Position numbers and translations under genes: made by a program
Notes under the pieces: generated by a model
Database searches by the model: none
Told to the model about the DNA's origin: nothing
What the model saw: the letters and a program-made list of their open reading frames with translations, nothing else
From: an uncultured Bacilli bacterium
Lineage (GTDB): Bacteria; Bacillota_I; Bacilli_A; RF39; UBA660
Direction: 5' to 3'
Length of the DNA: 64,000 nucleotides
Assembly: GCA_934130165.1 (NCBI GenBank)
Contig: CAKOXO010000004.1
Location: 61,937-125,936 of the forward strand
Part shown: piece by piece, positions 16,526 through 24,218 of the stretch
Layout of the letters: the number at the start of each line of letters is the position of its first letter
How positions within the stretch are numbered: the first letter of the stretch is position 1

Positions 16526-17449
16526 ATGAAAAATAAATTAATGCAGGTTTTAATATTTGTCATATTCTTGTCACTAATATTAAAACCAGATTTAATAACA
16601 TCAGAAATACTTAATGCCTTAAATGTGTTTTCTAATACCCTATTTCCATCAATATTTCCATTCTTTTTAATCTCTGATTTATTAATCAGTTATAATTTTT
16701 GTAATACTCTAAATAAGTATTTTTCTAAAATTAACAATTTTTTATTTCATACTTCAAATGCCTCTAACTTTGTAATAATAATGAGTATTTTTTCTGGATT
16801 TCCAAGTGGAGCAAAGTATATAAGAACTCTCTATGATAAAAAAATGCTTAGTATTAATCAAGCAAATTATTTAATAGTTTTTACTCATTTTGCTAATCCA
16901 TTATTTGTCTTAACTATTACAAAAAAACTATTTCATAATTCTAGTATTTCTTATCTAATACTATTTTGTCACATTATTTCTAATATAATAATAGCAATCA
17001 TAATTAGACCAAAGGAAAAAGAAGTTCATATAGAATTAAACAATGAAAATAACGAATCATTCTCTACTAATTTATCTAATTCAATCAAATCTTCTTTGAA
17101 ACTTTTATTATTAATACTTGGAAATACTTGTTTTTTCTTTATAGTTACAAGACTAATTAATGAGTATTTTTCCTTAAGTGGTATTTACCAAGTATTTATT
17201 AATGGTTTTTTTGATATGACAAAAGGAATCAATAGTATTTCCTTAATACATTCGACTATAATATTTAAAGCAATTTTAACTTTAACATTCATATCTTTTG
17301 GTGGAATAAATGTACATATGCAAGTTTTGAATATAATTGATGGTACTGATATCAAATATAAAAACTTTTTACTTGGAAGAATATCACAACTGGCAATATC
17401 TTCCGTATTATTCTTTATTTTCTATAATTTTAGTACCAGTCTTTATTAA
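16526..17449 (+). CDS. ylbJ: sporulation integral membrane protein YlbJ
   Basis: This 307-residue polytopic protein has about eight helices and two nucleoside-recognition (Gate)-like repeats. FPSIFPFFLISDLLISYNF and FSGFPSGAKYIRTLYDKK are characteristic of YlbJ. In Bacillus it is a sigma-E-controlled mother-cell protein needed for spore cortex formation and heat resistance. GGTGAATT precedes the ATG. The gene is divergent from ylbL, as expected from the conserved neighbourhood. Its last 20 bases overlap the 3' end of the convergent pilin-like gene, with no terminator visible between. It looks intact. Confidence 0.85.
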   Translation: MKNKLMQVLIFVIFLSLILKPDLITSEILNALNVFSNTLFPSIFPFFLISDLLISYNFCNTLNKYFSKINNFLFHTSNASNFVIIMSIFSGFPSGAKYIRTLYDKKMLSINQANYLIVFTHFANPLFVLTITKKLFHNSSISYLILFCHIISNIIIAIIIRPKEKEVHIELNNENNESFSTNLSNSIKSSLKLLLLILGNTCFFFIVTRLINEYFSLSGIYQVFINGFFDMTKGINSISLIHSTIIFKAILTLTFISFGGINVHMQVLNIIDGTDIKYKNFLLGRISQLAISSVLFFIFYNFSTSLY

Positions 17450-18023
17450 TTGGGATTACTATATCTAACGCAGAATATTTATTTCCTAAATCATTATGCC
17501 TAAAACCTACATATATTTTTAGGTAATCATTTTTATTTGTGATTTGAATATCATTAAAACGTAGGGTGTAAATATCTGGAATTTCAAATTTATCATCTAT
17601 CACATTATCTTTATAAAACACAATATAATTATTTTTATGACAATCAATTATTCCGGAATCATCCTCTGATTCTATATCTTTAGTATCATCACTATTTTCA
17701 TCGCATTTACTTAATTGATAAATTTCTAATTTTCTTGTTTTACCAGTATTTAACGTATAATTGATTATATATTTAGTACCATTACCATTTATTCGATCTT
17801 CATGAGTAGCCTTTTTTACACCACCGCCGTCTATAATATCTTCTTCTATGGTTTTGGTAGTTTCGTTTTTATATGTTAACATCGAATTTTTTGTTGATTC
17901 AATTTCTTGTTTTGATTTTTGATTATTTACTACCTTAAACATAGACATTACTATAACAACAACAATTGAAAAACAGACCAATATTTCTACTACTGTCAAT
18001 CCTTTATTATTTAATCTTTTCAT
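17430..18023 (-). CDS. type IV pilin-like / pseudopilin protein
   Basis: This 197-residue protein has a prepilin leader: MKRLNNKG followed by LTVVEILVCFSIVVVIVMS. Cleavage would fall after the Gly, with Glu at mature position 5 and a long hydrophobic helix. The exposed part has two Cys (SKCDEN and IIDCHK) that could form a disulfide. It starts with TGATG at the end of the other pilin gene, so the two are translationally coupled, and they lie divergently next to a PilB-type ATPase. It is probably a minor pilin or pseudopilin of a type IV-like filament. The ATG at 18023 is used; the GTG at 18026 is an alternative. Confidence 0.8.
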   Translation of the reverse strand: MKRLNNKGLTVVEILVCFSIVVVIVMSMFKVVNNQKSKQEIESTKNSMLTYKNETTKTIEEDIIDGGGVKKATHEDRINGNGTKYIINYTLNTGKTRKLEIYQLSKCDENSDDTKDIESEDDSGIIDCHKNNYIVFYKDNVIDDKFEIPDIYTLRFNDIQITNKNDYLKIYVGFRHNDLGNKYSALDIVIPINKDWY

Positions 18024-18547
18024 CACTTGATATCAACTCCCAAAGTAGCATATTCATATACGCTTTCAGTGTTTTCAGTTCCCTCTTTTATGTCTTTTTT
18101 GTATTTTGCAATTATACGATAATTATAACCATATTTATTAATTTCATAGTTTGGTAAATATTTGATGTATTCTTTTAATCCTGAATCAAGAGAAGTAGAA
18201 TCAATATTCTTCTTTAGGTCTGTTATTTTATAATTTGTAATATAGACTTCTGGATCTCCTAAACTAGTCATTAAGTTCCTGCATTCACCAGTAAAACTTC
18301 CAGCCTCAGTACAGTTTAATTTTTTTGGATTAACATTAACCTGTAACACACCTTGATTATTACTTAGAAATCTTTTAATTAAATCAGTCTTATATACACT
18401 ATCAATATTATCATACCCTTCTCTTTTTTCATATTCACCTATTAATGGATAAAAATTTGTATATAATAAAGTAAATATTCCCATAACAAAAACAGATACA
18501 ATTAATGTTTCTACAAGGGCAAAGCCTTTAGAGTTCAATTTCTTCAT
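18023..18547 (-). CDS. type IV pilin-like / pseudopilin protein
   Basis: This 174-residue protein has the leader MKKLNSKG followed by FALVETLIVSVFVMGIFTL. This is a prepilin-peptidase site with Glu at mature position 5. Downstream residues include LNCTEAGSFTGECRNL, a possible disulfide loop. It is the first gene of a two-gene pilin unit facing away from the ATPase gene, 94 bases apart, and shares a stop-start overlap with the second pilin. The hydrophobic helix would anchor it before assembly. Binding site AAGGAG lies about 13 bases upstream, which is rather far. Confidence 0.8.
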   Translation of the reverse strand: MKKLNSKGFALVETLIVSVFVMGIFTLLYTNFYPLIGEYEKREGYDNIDSVYKTDLIKRFLSNNQGVLQVNVNPKKLNCTEAGSFTGECRNLMTSLGDPEVYITNYKITDLKKNIDSTSLDSGLKEYIKYLPNYEINKYGYNYRIIAKYKKDIKEGTENTESVYEYATLGVDIK

Positions 18548-18564
18548 TTTTTAGTATTCACTCC

Positions 18565-18593
18565 TTGCTATTATGATAAAACTATTATATAAT
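18565..18593 (+). promoter_or_regulatory. candidate sigma-A promoter of the PilB-type ATPase gene
   Basis: TTGCTA (18565-18570) and TATAAT (18588-18593) are separated by 17 bases, close to the housekeeping consensus. It lies about 50 bases upstream of the start, which has AAGGGG. Confidence 0.6.
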
Positions 18594-18641
18594 ATAATAA
18601 GATAAAATACCATAGAAAGTAGACAAAAAGGGGTTGAAAAT

Positions 18642-20474
18642 ATGGTTACATTTGATTATAAAAAAACTCCAATAACGCAAATTGCAGATTATATTATTAT
18701 GTATGCTGCAAAAAGTGGCGCTAGTGATATCCATTTTGACCCAAAAGAAAACGGTCTGATGGTACGAATAAGAATCGATGGAGACCTACAAGATTATACT
18801 TTAATACCTCCAGATTACGAAAGAAATTTAACTACAAGATTAAAATTACTAGCTAATATGAACATCACAGAAAGCAGACTTCCTCAAGATGGAGCAATCA
18901 AAAGACAATTCGGAAAACTTTACCTAGATATGCGTGCATCTTCTCTTCCTACTAATGAAGGGGAAAAAATAGTTATTCGTATCTTAGATTATAGTAGAAG
19001 CTTACAAGGATTAGAGCATCTTGGTTTTTCGCATACTAATTTTGAAAAATTAAAAAGAATGATTCAAATACCAAATGGTATCATTTTGGTTACTGGTGCT
19101 ACTGGTACAGGTAAAAGTACTACTACCTATTCTATTTTACAAGCTTTAAATAAACCTGAAACTAATATTATTACGGTTGAAGACCCAATAGAAATGAATA
19201 TTGAAGGAATAAATCAAGTACAAGTAAATAGTGAAATTGGTTTAGACTTTGCTACAGTATTAAGATCTATTTTAAGACAGGATCCAAATATTATCCTTAT
19301 TGGAGAAATTCGTGATTCTGAAACAGCTAAAATTGCAGTACGTGCATCAATAACTGGGCACTTGGTATTATCAACAATACATACAAACAATTCTTTATCT
19401 ACAATTGAGCGTCTTTTAGATATGGATGTTGAAAGATATCTTTTATCTAGCGCTTTAACTGGAATAATTTCACAACGACTTGCCAAGATGTTATGTCCTA
19501 AATGTAAAATAGAAAGAGAAGCCACTCCTTATGAGAAAAAAATATTTAAAAATGTTTTAAAAGAAGATATTGAAAAGCTTTATGACGCTAACCATGATGG
19601 TTGTGATTACTGTCATAATGGCTACAAAGGTCGAATTGCTGTTCAAGAGGTTTTAGAGATTGATGATGAAATAAGGGATGCCTTAAATGATGAAAAATTA
19701 GAAAAAGAAGACTTAAGAGAGATGGTATACACATCTAATGTTATTACCCTACTTCAAGATGGGTTAGAAAAAGTACTAGAGGGAATAACTAGTTTTGAAG
19801 AAATTTACAGGATTATTGAAATAGATTCTGATATTACTGAAAATTATGGTGCTGAGTTAACTGAAGCTAATAAGGAAAGATTAAAACAAGAAAAGCAAAA
19901 TAAAATAAAAGAAGAAATCAATTCAGAAGTTACTGATTCTGCTAAATCAATTAACTCTGATGATAAAACTTCATCAGTAGATGATACTGCAACAATATCA
20001 ACTAATAGTCAAAATGTAGAATCCATTATTAATAAAAATGAGGAAAAGGCAAATATTATTATCACTCCTCCTATGATTCCAGCATATACAGATCAAGTTA
20101 ATTATAGTAATCCATCTAACCCTGAACAAATTTCAGATACAAACTCTTCGACCATTAATATTCCTAATGTCCAAAATAATTTTTACAATACTAATAATTC
20201 AGAAACTAACCAAGATTTAAATTCTACTGATAAAAACATCAATAGTAATAATGAGAGTGAAAAAATCAATTTTTCACCATTAAATACGAATGAGACCTCT
20301 GCTTCCGGCCCAACCCTAAGCCTACTAACAGAAGTTCCACAAAATTATAATCAAATTGATAATTCAAACCAAGTTAATCTTCAACCAACAATCAGCACTA
20401 TAAATGATGTAGCTAGTCCAACTCTGATTGAAAATCAAGCAAATTCAGAACCAACATTAATAGAAAATAATTAA
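18642..20474 (+). CDS. type IV pilus/type II secretion assembly ATPase (PilB/GspE/ComGA) with disordered C-terminal tail
   Basis: This 610-residue hexameric ATPase drives pilin polymerisation. It lacks the usual N-terminal MshEN/N1 domain and starts directly in the N2 region (ASDIHFDP). The C-terminal ATPase has Walker A GATGTGKST (about 150), the Asp box, Walker B LIGEIRDSETA, the His box TGHLVLSTIHTN and a tetracysteine zinc site (CPKC and CDYC). From about residue 415 on there are about 190 residues rich in Asn, Ser, Glu and Thr with no hydrophobic core. It ends in two near-repeats, SPTLIENQ and EPTLIENN. The usual ComGA or GspE stops before this. The tail may bind partners or the inner membrane platform. 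No PilC or PilD gene is in the window. Confidence 0.88.
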   Translation: MVTFDYKKTPITQIADYIIMYAAKSGASDIHFDPKENGLMVRIRIDGDLQDYTLIPPDYERNLTTRLKLLANMNITESRLPQDGAIKRQFGKLYLDMRASSLPTNEGEKIVIRILDYSRSLQGLEHLGFSHTNFEKLKRMIQIPNGIILVTGATGTGKSTTTYSILQALNKPETNIITVEDPIEMNIEGINQVQVNSEIGLDFATVLRSILRQDPNIILIGEIRDSETAKIAVRASITGHLVLSTIHTNNSLSTIERLLDMDVERYLLSSALTGIISQRLAKMLCPKCKIEREATPYEKKIFKNVLKEDIEKLYDANHDGCDYCHNGYKGRIAVQEVLEIDDEIRDALNDEKLEKEDLREMVYTSNVITLLQDGLEKVLEGITSFEEIYRIIEIDSDITENYGAELTEANKERLKQEKQNKIKEEINSEVTDSAKSINSDDKTSSVDDTATISTNSQNVESIINKNEEKANIIITPPMIPAYTDQVNYSNPSNPEQISDTNSSTINIPNVQNNFYNTNNSETNQDLNSTDKNINSNNESEKINFSPLNTNETSASGPTLSLLTEVPQNYNQIDNSNQVNLQPTISTINDVASPTLIENQANSEPTLIENN

Positions 20475-20497
20475 AAGGCACTATTTAATGCCTTTTT
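20473..20497. terminator. bidirectional terminator between pilB-like gene and tmk
   Basis: AAAAGGCA and TGCCTTTT form an 8-bp stem with A- and T-runs on both sides, so it can stop transcription from both convergent genes. It includes both stop regions. Confidence 0.85.
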
Positions 20498-21158
20498 CTT
20501 TTAACATATTAATAATTTCATTACTTATTTCTTCTATACTTTTTATTCTATCAGATTCAACACATTCTATTCTATCCCAATTATATAACTCTGATAATTC
20601 TATGTATGCTTTTTCTGCATTTATTAAATGTTTTTTACTTTTTTCATTTCCATCCAAACTCTTTCTATTTTTTTTAAGTTCACATGATGATGTATATGGC
20701 ATATGTAAAAATATTGTAATATCTGGTTTAGGTAATTTTAAAAGCCAATATTCCAATTTATCAATCCATTGATACATATTAAATCTTTCTTCTGAATCCT
20801 CTATTTTACCACCCTGGTGAGCCATATTAGAAGTTGTATATCTATCAAGAATAACTATATATCCATCATCAATATATTTATTAACTTTGGTTATATTATA
20901 CTTCCTATCTGCCGCATAATATAGGCATGATATATATGGATCAACATTAGCTGAACCATCCTCAAAATACGAAGGACAAATCTCTTCTTTTCCAAGATAT
21001 GGGCCTCCCACTATTTTACCAGTTGGTGTATCATAGGCCGGAAAACTCATTCTAATACAATTTATTCCACTACTATTTAAATATTTTTCAAGTAGTTTTG
21101 ATTGAGTTTCCTTTCCAGAACAATCTGTTCCTTCTATTACAATTATTTTACCTTTCAT
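20481..21158 (-). CDS. tmk: thymidylate kinase
   Basis: This 225-residue enzyme phosphorylates dTMP to dTDP. The P-loop is EGTDCSGKETQ (9-19). The dTMP-binding element is FPAYDTPTG, the DRY-like motif is ILDRYTTSNMAHQGGKI, and the LID region contains KKNRKSLDG. It belongs to the longer tmk variant found in several Firmicutes, which carries GKEEICPSYFEDG between strands 2 and 3. The start follows AGGAGGTATAAA. The gene is monocistronic, with a shared terminator downstream and another terminator upstream. It looks intact and essential. Confidence 0.9.
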   Translation of the reverse strand: MKGKIIVIEGTDCSGKETQSKLLEKYLNSSGINCIRMSFPAYDTPTGKIVGGPYLGKEEICPSYFEDGSANVDPYISCLYYAADRKYNITKVNKYIDDGYIVILDRYTTSNMAHQGGKIEDSEERFNMYQWIDKLEYWLLKLPKPDITIFLHMPYTSSCELKKNRKSLDGNEKSKKHLINAEKAYIELSELYNWDRIECVESDRIKSIEEISNEIINMLKEKGIK

Positions 21159-21185
21159 TTTATACCTCCTATACTCCTATATATA

Positions 21186-21208
21186 AAGAAAAAGTAGTTA
21201 CACTACTT
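21186..21208 (-). terminator. rho-independent terminator after the TasA-like gene at 21.2 kb
   Basis: AAGTAGT and ACTACTT pair across a short loop and are followed on the minus strand by TTTCTTT. It lies immediately after the stop at 21210. Confidence 0.75.
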
Positions 21209-21209
21209 C

Positions 21210-21806
21210 TTACATTCTAGCACGAACATCAACCTTGAACGCAAACATATATGATTGTGCTGGATTAGTCTTATTATCAAATTTATCACTAACCCAAACA
21301 CGTAATCTCAACTTTTCATTTTTCTTAACATTAGTCAATTCAGAAGAATATAGTACTTTACTATTTTTTTCTTCTTGATCATCTTTTAGCATACTGTAAG
21401 TTGGTACTTCACCATCATATGGTTTTAAAGCCACATCATTTTGATCAGTTAAATAAACTTTAACATAGCTATCATCCATATCACTTTTATATGGTGTTAC
21501 AATAACATCATATTTAACATTTATAGTGCTATCATTAGAAACAGTAAAATCAAATGTTTCTGTATTACCGTTTAATCTTTTTCCTTTATCATCTGACATT
21601 GGTAATGCGTTTTCTATTTTAACATTGTTTGTTTCACTTTCAGTATAACTGAATGATATTTTTCCTGTTGTGATAGTATTTTCTTTTTGACCCTTAAATG
21701 TTTGTGACCACACTGCATATGAAATTCCAATAACTGCAACTATCAAAATCAATATTGCAAGTGAAGATAGTAAAATTTGTCTTACATCTTTCTTCTCTTC
21801 AACCAT
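21210..21806 (-). CDS. TasA/camelysin-like surface protein with SipW-type leader
   Basis: This 198-residue protein has an N-terminal helix (about 10-32) followed by ISYAVWSQTFKGQKEN and TITTGKISFSYTE. This is the layout of SipW-dependent signal peptides as in TasA and camelysin: cleavage after xYA, then a beta strand. The mature part is beta-rich and has no Cys. A late segment, LRLRVWVSDKFDN, recurs in the two paralogues at 53-54 kb. TasA forms amyloid-like fibres in Bacillus biofilms; that role is only suggested here. GGAGTGATAGT precedes the ATG. It is a single-gene unit with its own terminator. No SipW-like peptidase is in the window. Confidence 0.65.
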   Translation of the reverse strand: MVEEKKDVRQILLSSLAILILIVAVIGISYAVWSQTFKGQKENTITTGKISFSYTESETNNVKIENALPMSDDKGKRLNGNTETFDFTVSNDSTINVKYDVIVTPYKSDMDDSYVKVYLTDQNDVALKPYDGEVPTYSMLKDDQEEKNSKVLYSSELTNVKKNEKLRLRVWVSDKFDNKTNPAQSYMFAFKVDVRARM

Positions 21807-21897
21807 ACTATCACTCCTTAATTAATAATACTAAACTAAAATTTCTTATACAAGTAATTATAAATCATTTTATCAATATTATACATAATTTTACATA

Positions 21898-22479
21898 TTA
21901 GCAACTAATATTATCTTCTTCATCAAAAAAAACTAAAAGGCATTTTCTACTTGCTAAATAATCACACATATGAACAAAATTTTGATACTTTGTTTTTGGC
22001 TTTTCTAATATCTCGTTTCCATTATAGTCGGTAGTCCATGGTCCCATATGTGTTTTTATTACATCCTCTACTAATTTTCTTTCTGGATCAGTTAATTCTA
22101 AATTATCCTTTTCTTCTTCTACATAATTTGCCATTAAAATAGGATGATCAAATTTAGTATATTTACTTTCTTCTTTACCTAGTTTTAATCCATCATGAAT
22201 TAATAATCCCATAAGCATTAAATCTTTCTCCATAGCAGTATATTTATCTCCAATAGCAGGATCAGATAATAATTCATATCCAATTCTAAAAGCAGCTTTG
22301 GAATGCCTTAATAATCCACCCTCACCTAAAGCATATTCAGGATGATATTTTCCTGTTGAAGATGCTGGTACTATAAAAAAATAATCAGGTAAACAATTAA
22401 TCATATGTATAAGTGATTTTTTTACTCTATCATCCTTTATACAATTTAGTTCCTTTATAAAATATTCTTCATTATTCAT
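21898..22479 (-). CDS. HD-domain phosphohydrolase-like protein
   Basis: This 193-residue soluble protein has the HD-domain metal ligands in order: a His in GGLLRHSKAAFRI (about 57), the HD pair in LLIHDGLKLG (about 95), a His in IKTHMGPWTT and a terminal Asp in VHMCDYLASRK. HD proteins hydrolyse phosphate esters of nucleotides or related molecules, and the substrate here is not evident. The ATG overlaps the TGA of hemW (ATGA), so it is translated together with hemW and probably with the SpoIIID-like gene and lepA upstream. The last residues, FFDEEDNISC, are acidic. Confidence 0.75.
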   Translation of the reverse strand: MNNEEYFIKELNCIKDDRVKKSLIHMINCLPDYFFIVPASSTGKYHPEYALGEGGLLRHSKAAFRIGYELLSDPAIGDKYTAMEKDLMLMGLLIHDGLKLGKEESKYTKFDHPILMANYVEEEKDNLELTDPERKLVEDVIKTHMGPWTTDYNGNEILEKPKTKYQNFVHMCDYLASRKCLLVFFDEEDNISC

Positions 22480-23567
22480 ACTTCTTTACTCCTTACAAAA
22501 TTAATTAATATCTCATTACTTACATATATTTTATCTTCTGGTATATAAATATTTTCATTATTACATATCAAATTATTTGATACTAAGCTATCGATAGGAT
22601 AAATATTTTCAATTTTTTCTCCATATTTATTTTCAAAATATTTTTTATTTACTCCTTTTAACAACCTCAAGCCTAATATCATTTCATAATCCATTATATC
22701 AGATTTTGATAAATTATCATATTCCAAAATATAATTTCCCCTCATATATTTTTTTATACTTCTAGTATTTGTTATTCTCCTACTACCTATATATGATGAT
22801 GCACCTAGTCCAAAACCGTAATAGTTTTTATTTTTCCAATAACAAAGATTATGTTTTGATTCATATCCTTTTTTAGAAAAATTGCTTATTTCATAGTGTT
22901 CATAATCTTTTAGTTTATTAATTATTAATTTATACATTTCATAATCTAAATCTTCATCAATGTAATCAGTTTTATTTATAGCTAGTTTAGTATGAGGTTC
23001 AATTATAAGTGAATATGTTGATATATGCTCTGGTTTTAGTGATAAAACAAAGTCTATATCATTTGATAAATCGTCCAAGGTTTCATTTGGGATTGCGTAC
23101 ATTAAATCTATATTGATATTATCAAAATCCAAATTCCTACATAAGTCAATTATATATTTAACTCTTTTTTTACTTTCTTTCCTACCTAATAATGTTAAAT
23201 TATTTTTATTAACTGTTTCTAGGCCAAAACTTATTCTATTAACTCCATTTTCCTTAAATAATTTCAATTTTTCTAAGGTTATACTATCAAAGTTACATTC
23301 TATTGTATATTCAATTTTTTCATTTTTCTTAAAAATGTTTAAAATATTAAATAGTTTTTTTAATTGCTCTAAAGTTAGTGATGATGGAGTTCCACCACCA
23401 ATATATATTGTATCTAACTTTTCATTGTTATAAGTAGATAGTATTTCTTTTTCTAAACTAACTAGGTATTTATCAGTCAAATTTTCATTGTAAAAAAGTT
23501 TACAAAAGTCACAATATGAACAGATATTATTACAAAATGGTATATGAATATAGCAATTATTTGCCAT
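22476..23567 (-). CDS. hemW: radical SAM protein HemW (heme chaperone-like)
   Basis: This 363-residue protein begins MANNCYIHIPFCNNICSYC, where the CxxxCxxC ligates the SAM-cleaving 4Fe-4S cluster. It is followed by YIGGGTPS and a radical SAM barrel. HemW proteins resemble oxygen-independent coproporphyrinogen oxidase but lack its activity and bind heme. The C-terminal HemN-type domain is present (MILGLRLLKGVNKKYFENKYG). The gene lies after lepA as in Bacillus. The ATG is inside the end of the SpoIIID-like gene (11-base overlap), with GGAGAA about 16 bases upstream. No heme biosynthesis gene is seen nearby. Confidence 0.9.
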   Translation of the reverse strand: MANNCYIHIPFCNNICSYCDFCKLFYNENLTDKYLVSLEKEILSTYNNEKLDTIYIGGGTPSSLTLEQLKKLFNILNIFKKNEKIEYTIECNFDSITLEKLKLFKENGVNRISFGLETVNKNNLTLLGRKESKKRVKYIIDLCRNLDFDNINIDLMYAIPNETLDDLSNDIDFVLSLKPEHISTYSLIIEPHTKLAINKTDYIDEDLDYEMYKLIINKLKDYEHYEISNFSKKGYESKHNLCYWKNKNYYGFGLGASSYIGSRRITNTRSIKKYMRGNYILEYDNLSKSDIMDYEMILGLRLLKGVNKKYFENKYGEKIENIYPIDSLVSNNLICNNENIYIPEDKIYVSNEILINFVRSKEV

Positions 23568-24210
23568 GGGGTTTAAAACTATTCTCCTTTAGTGGTTGCA
23601 ATCTAGATTCATTTAATATTTCTTTTGCTATTTTACATTTTTCTTTGTCTATTTTTGAAAGTCTAGTAGTTAAATTTCTTTGAACTACATTCCAACTCAA
23701 GCCTTGTACATTTCCTATTTCTTCTATTGTATTACCTACTGATAAATAATTATAAGATGTAAGAACCTGTTCTATTACTCTTTTGTTATTAGTTGAAAAC
23801 GATTTATTTTCCATTAAGACATCAAACACTGCCTTATAATGTTTTATTGAAATATTAGGTAATCGTTTCTGAATATAATCATGAATCGTTGTTTTACCAA
23901 TTCCAAAGACTTTCGCTGTTTCTCTTACTGAACTTTTATTTTCTATAATATAATTTGCGATATCGATATAAAGTTCATTATCTTTGGTTACAAGTGGCAA
24001 ATTATCATCTAATGTATCGTAATATTTTTTAATATTATCTCTATGTTCAGAAACCTTACTATTTAATTTATTATCTAGTGTACAATAATTATCTAGTACT
24101 TCTACTACTTTATTTTTATCTATACATAAGTACTCAGCTAACTCATCATAAGTAAACCAATTATTTAAATATTCTTCAATTATGCATTCTTTAGTAATAT
24201 AATCTTCCAT
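23557..24210 (-). CDS. SpoIIID-like DNA-binding protein with extra HTH segments
   Basis: This 217-residue protein carries a middle block (about 79-145), YIDIANYIIENKSSVRETAKVF, GIGKTTIHDYIQKRLP and a downstream basic tail. It matches the SpoIIID domain of Bacillus (IVETKKTVRVIAKEFGVSKSTVHKDLTERLP), the mother-cell regulator of sigma-E and sigma-K genes. Unlike the 93-residue SpoIIID, it has an N-terminal HTH-like segment (FTYDELAEYLCIDKNKVVE) and a C-terminal one (TIEEIGNVQGLSWNVVQRNL), so it may contain three DNA-binding units. The start follows AGGAGGAAAT and lies nine bases after lepA. It overlaps hemW. It may be the spore regulator itself or a paralogue. Confidence 0.65.
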   Translation of the reverse strand: MEDYITKECIIEEYLNNWFTYDELAEYLCIDKNKVVEVLDNYCTLDNKLNSKVSEHRDNIKKYYDTLDDNLPLVTKDNELYIDIANYIIENKSSVRETAKVFGIGKTTIHDYIQKRLPNISIKHYKAVFDVLMENKSFSTNNKRVIEQVLTSYNYLSVGNTIEEIGNVQGLSWNVVQRNLTTRLSKIDKEKCKIAKEILNESRLQPLKENSFKPHGK

Positions 24211-24218
24211 ATTTCCTC

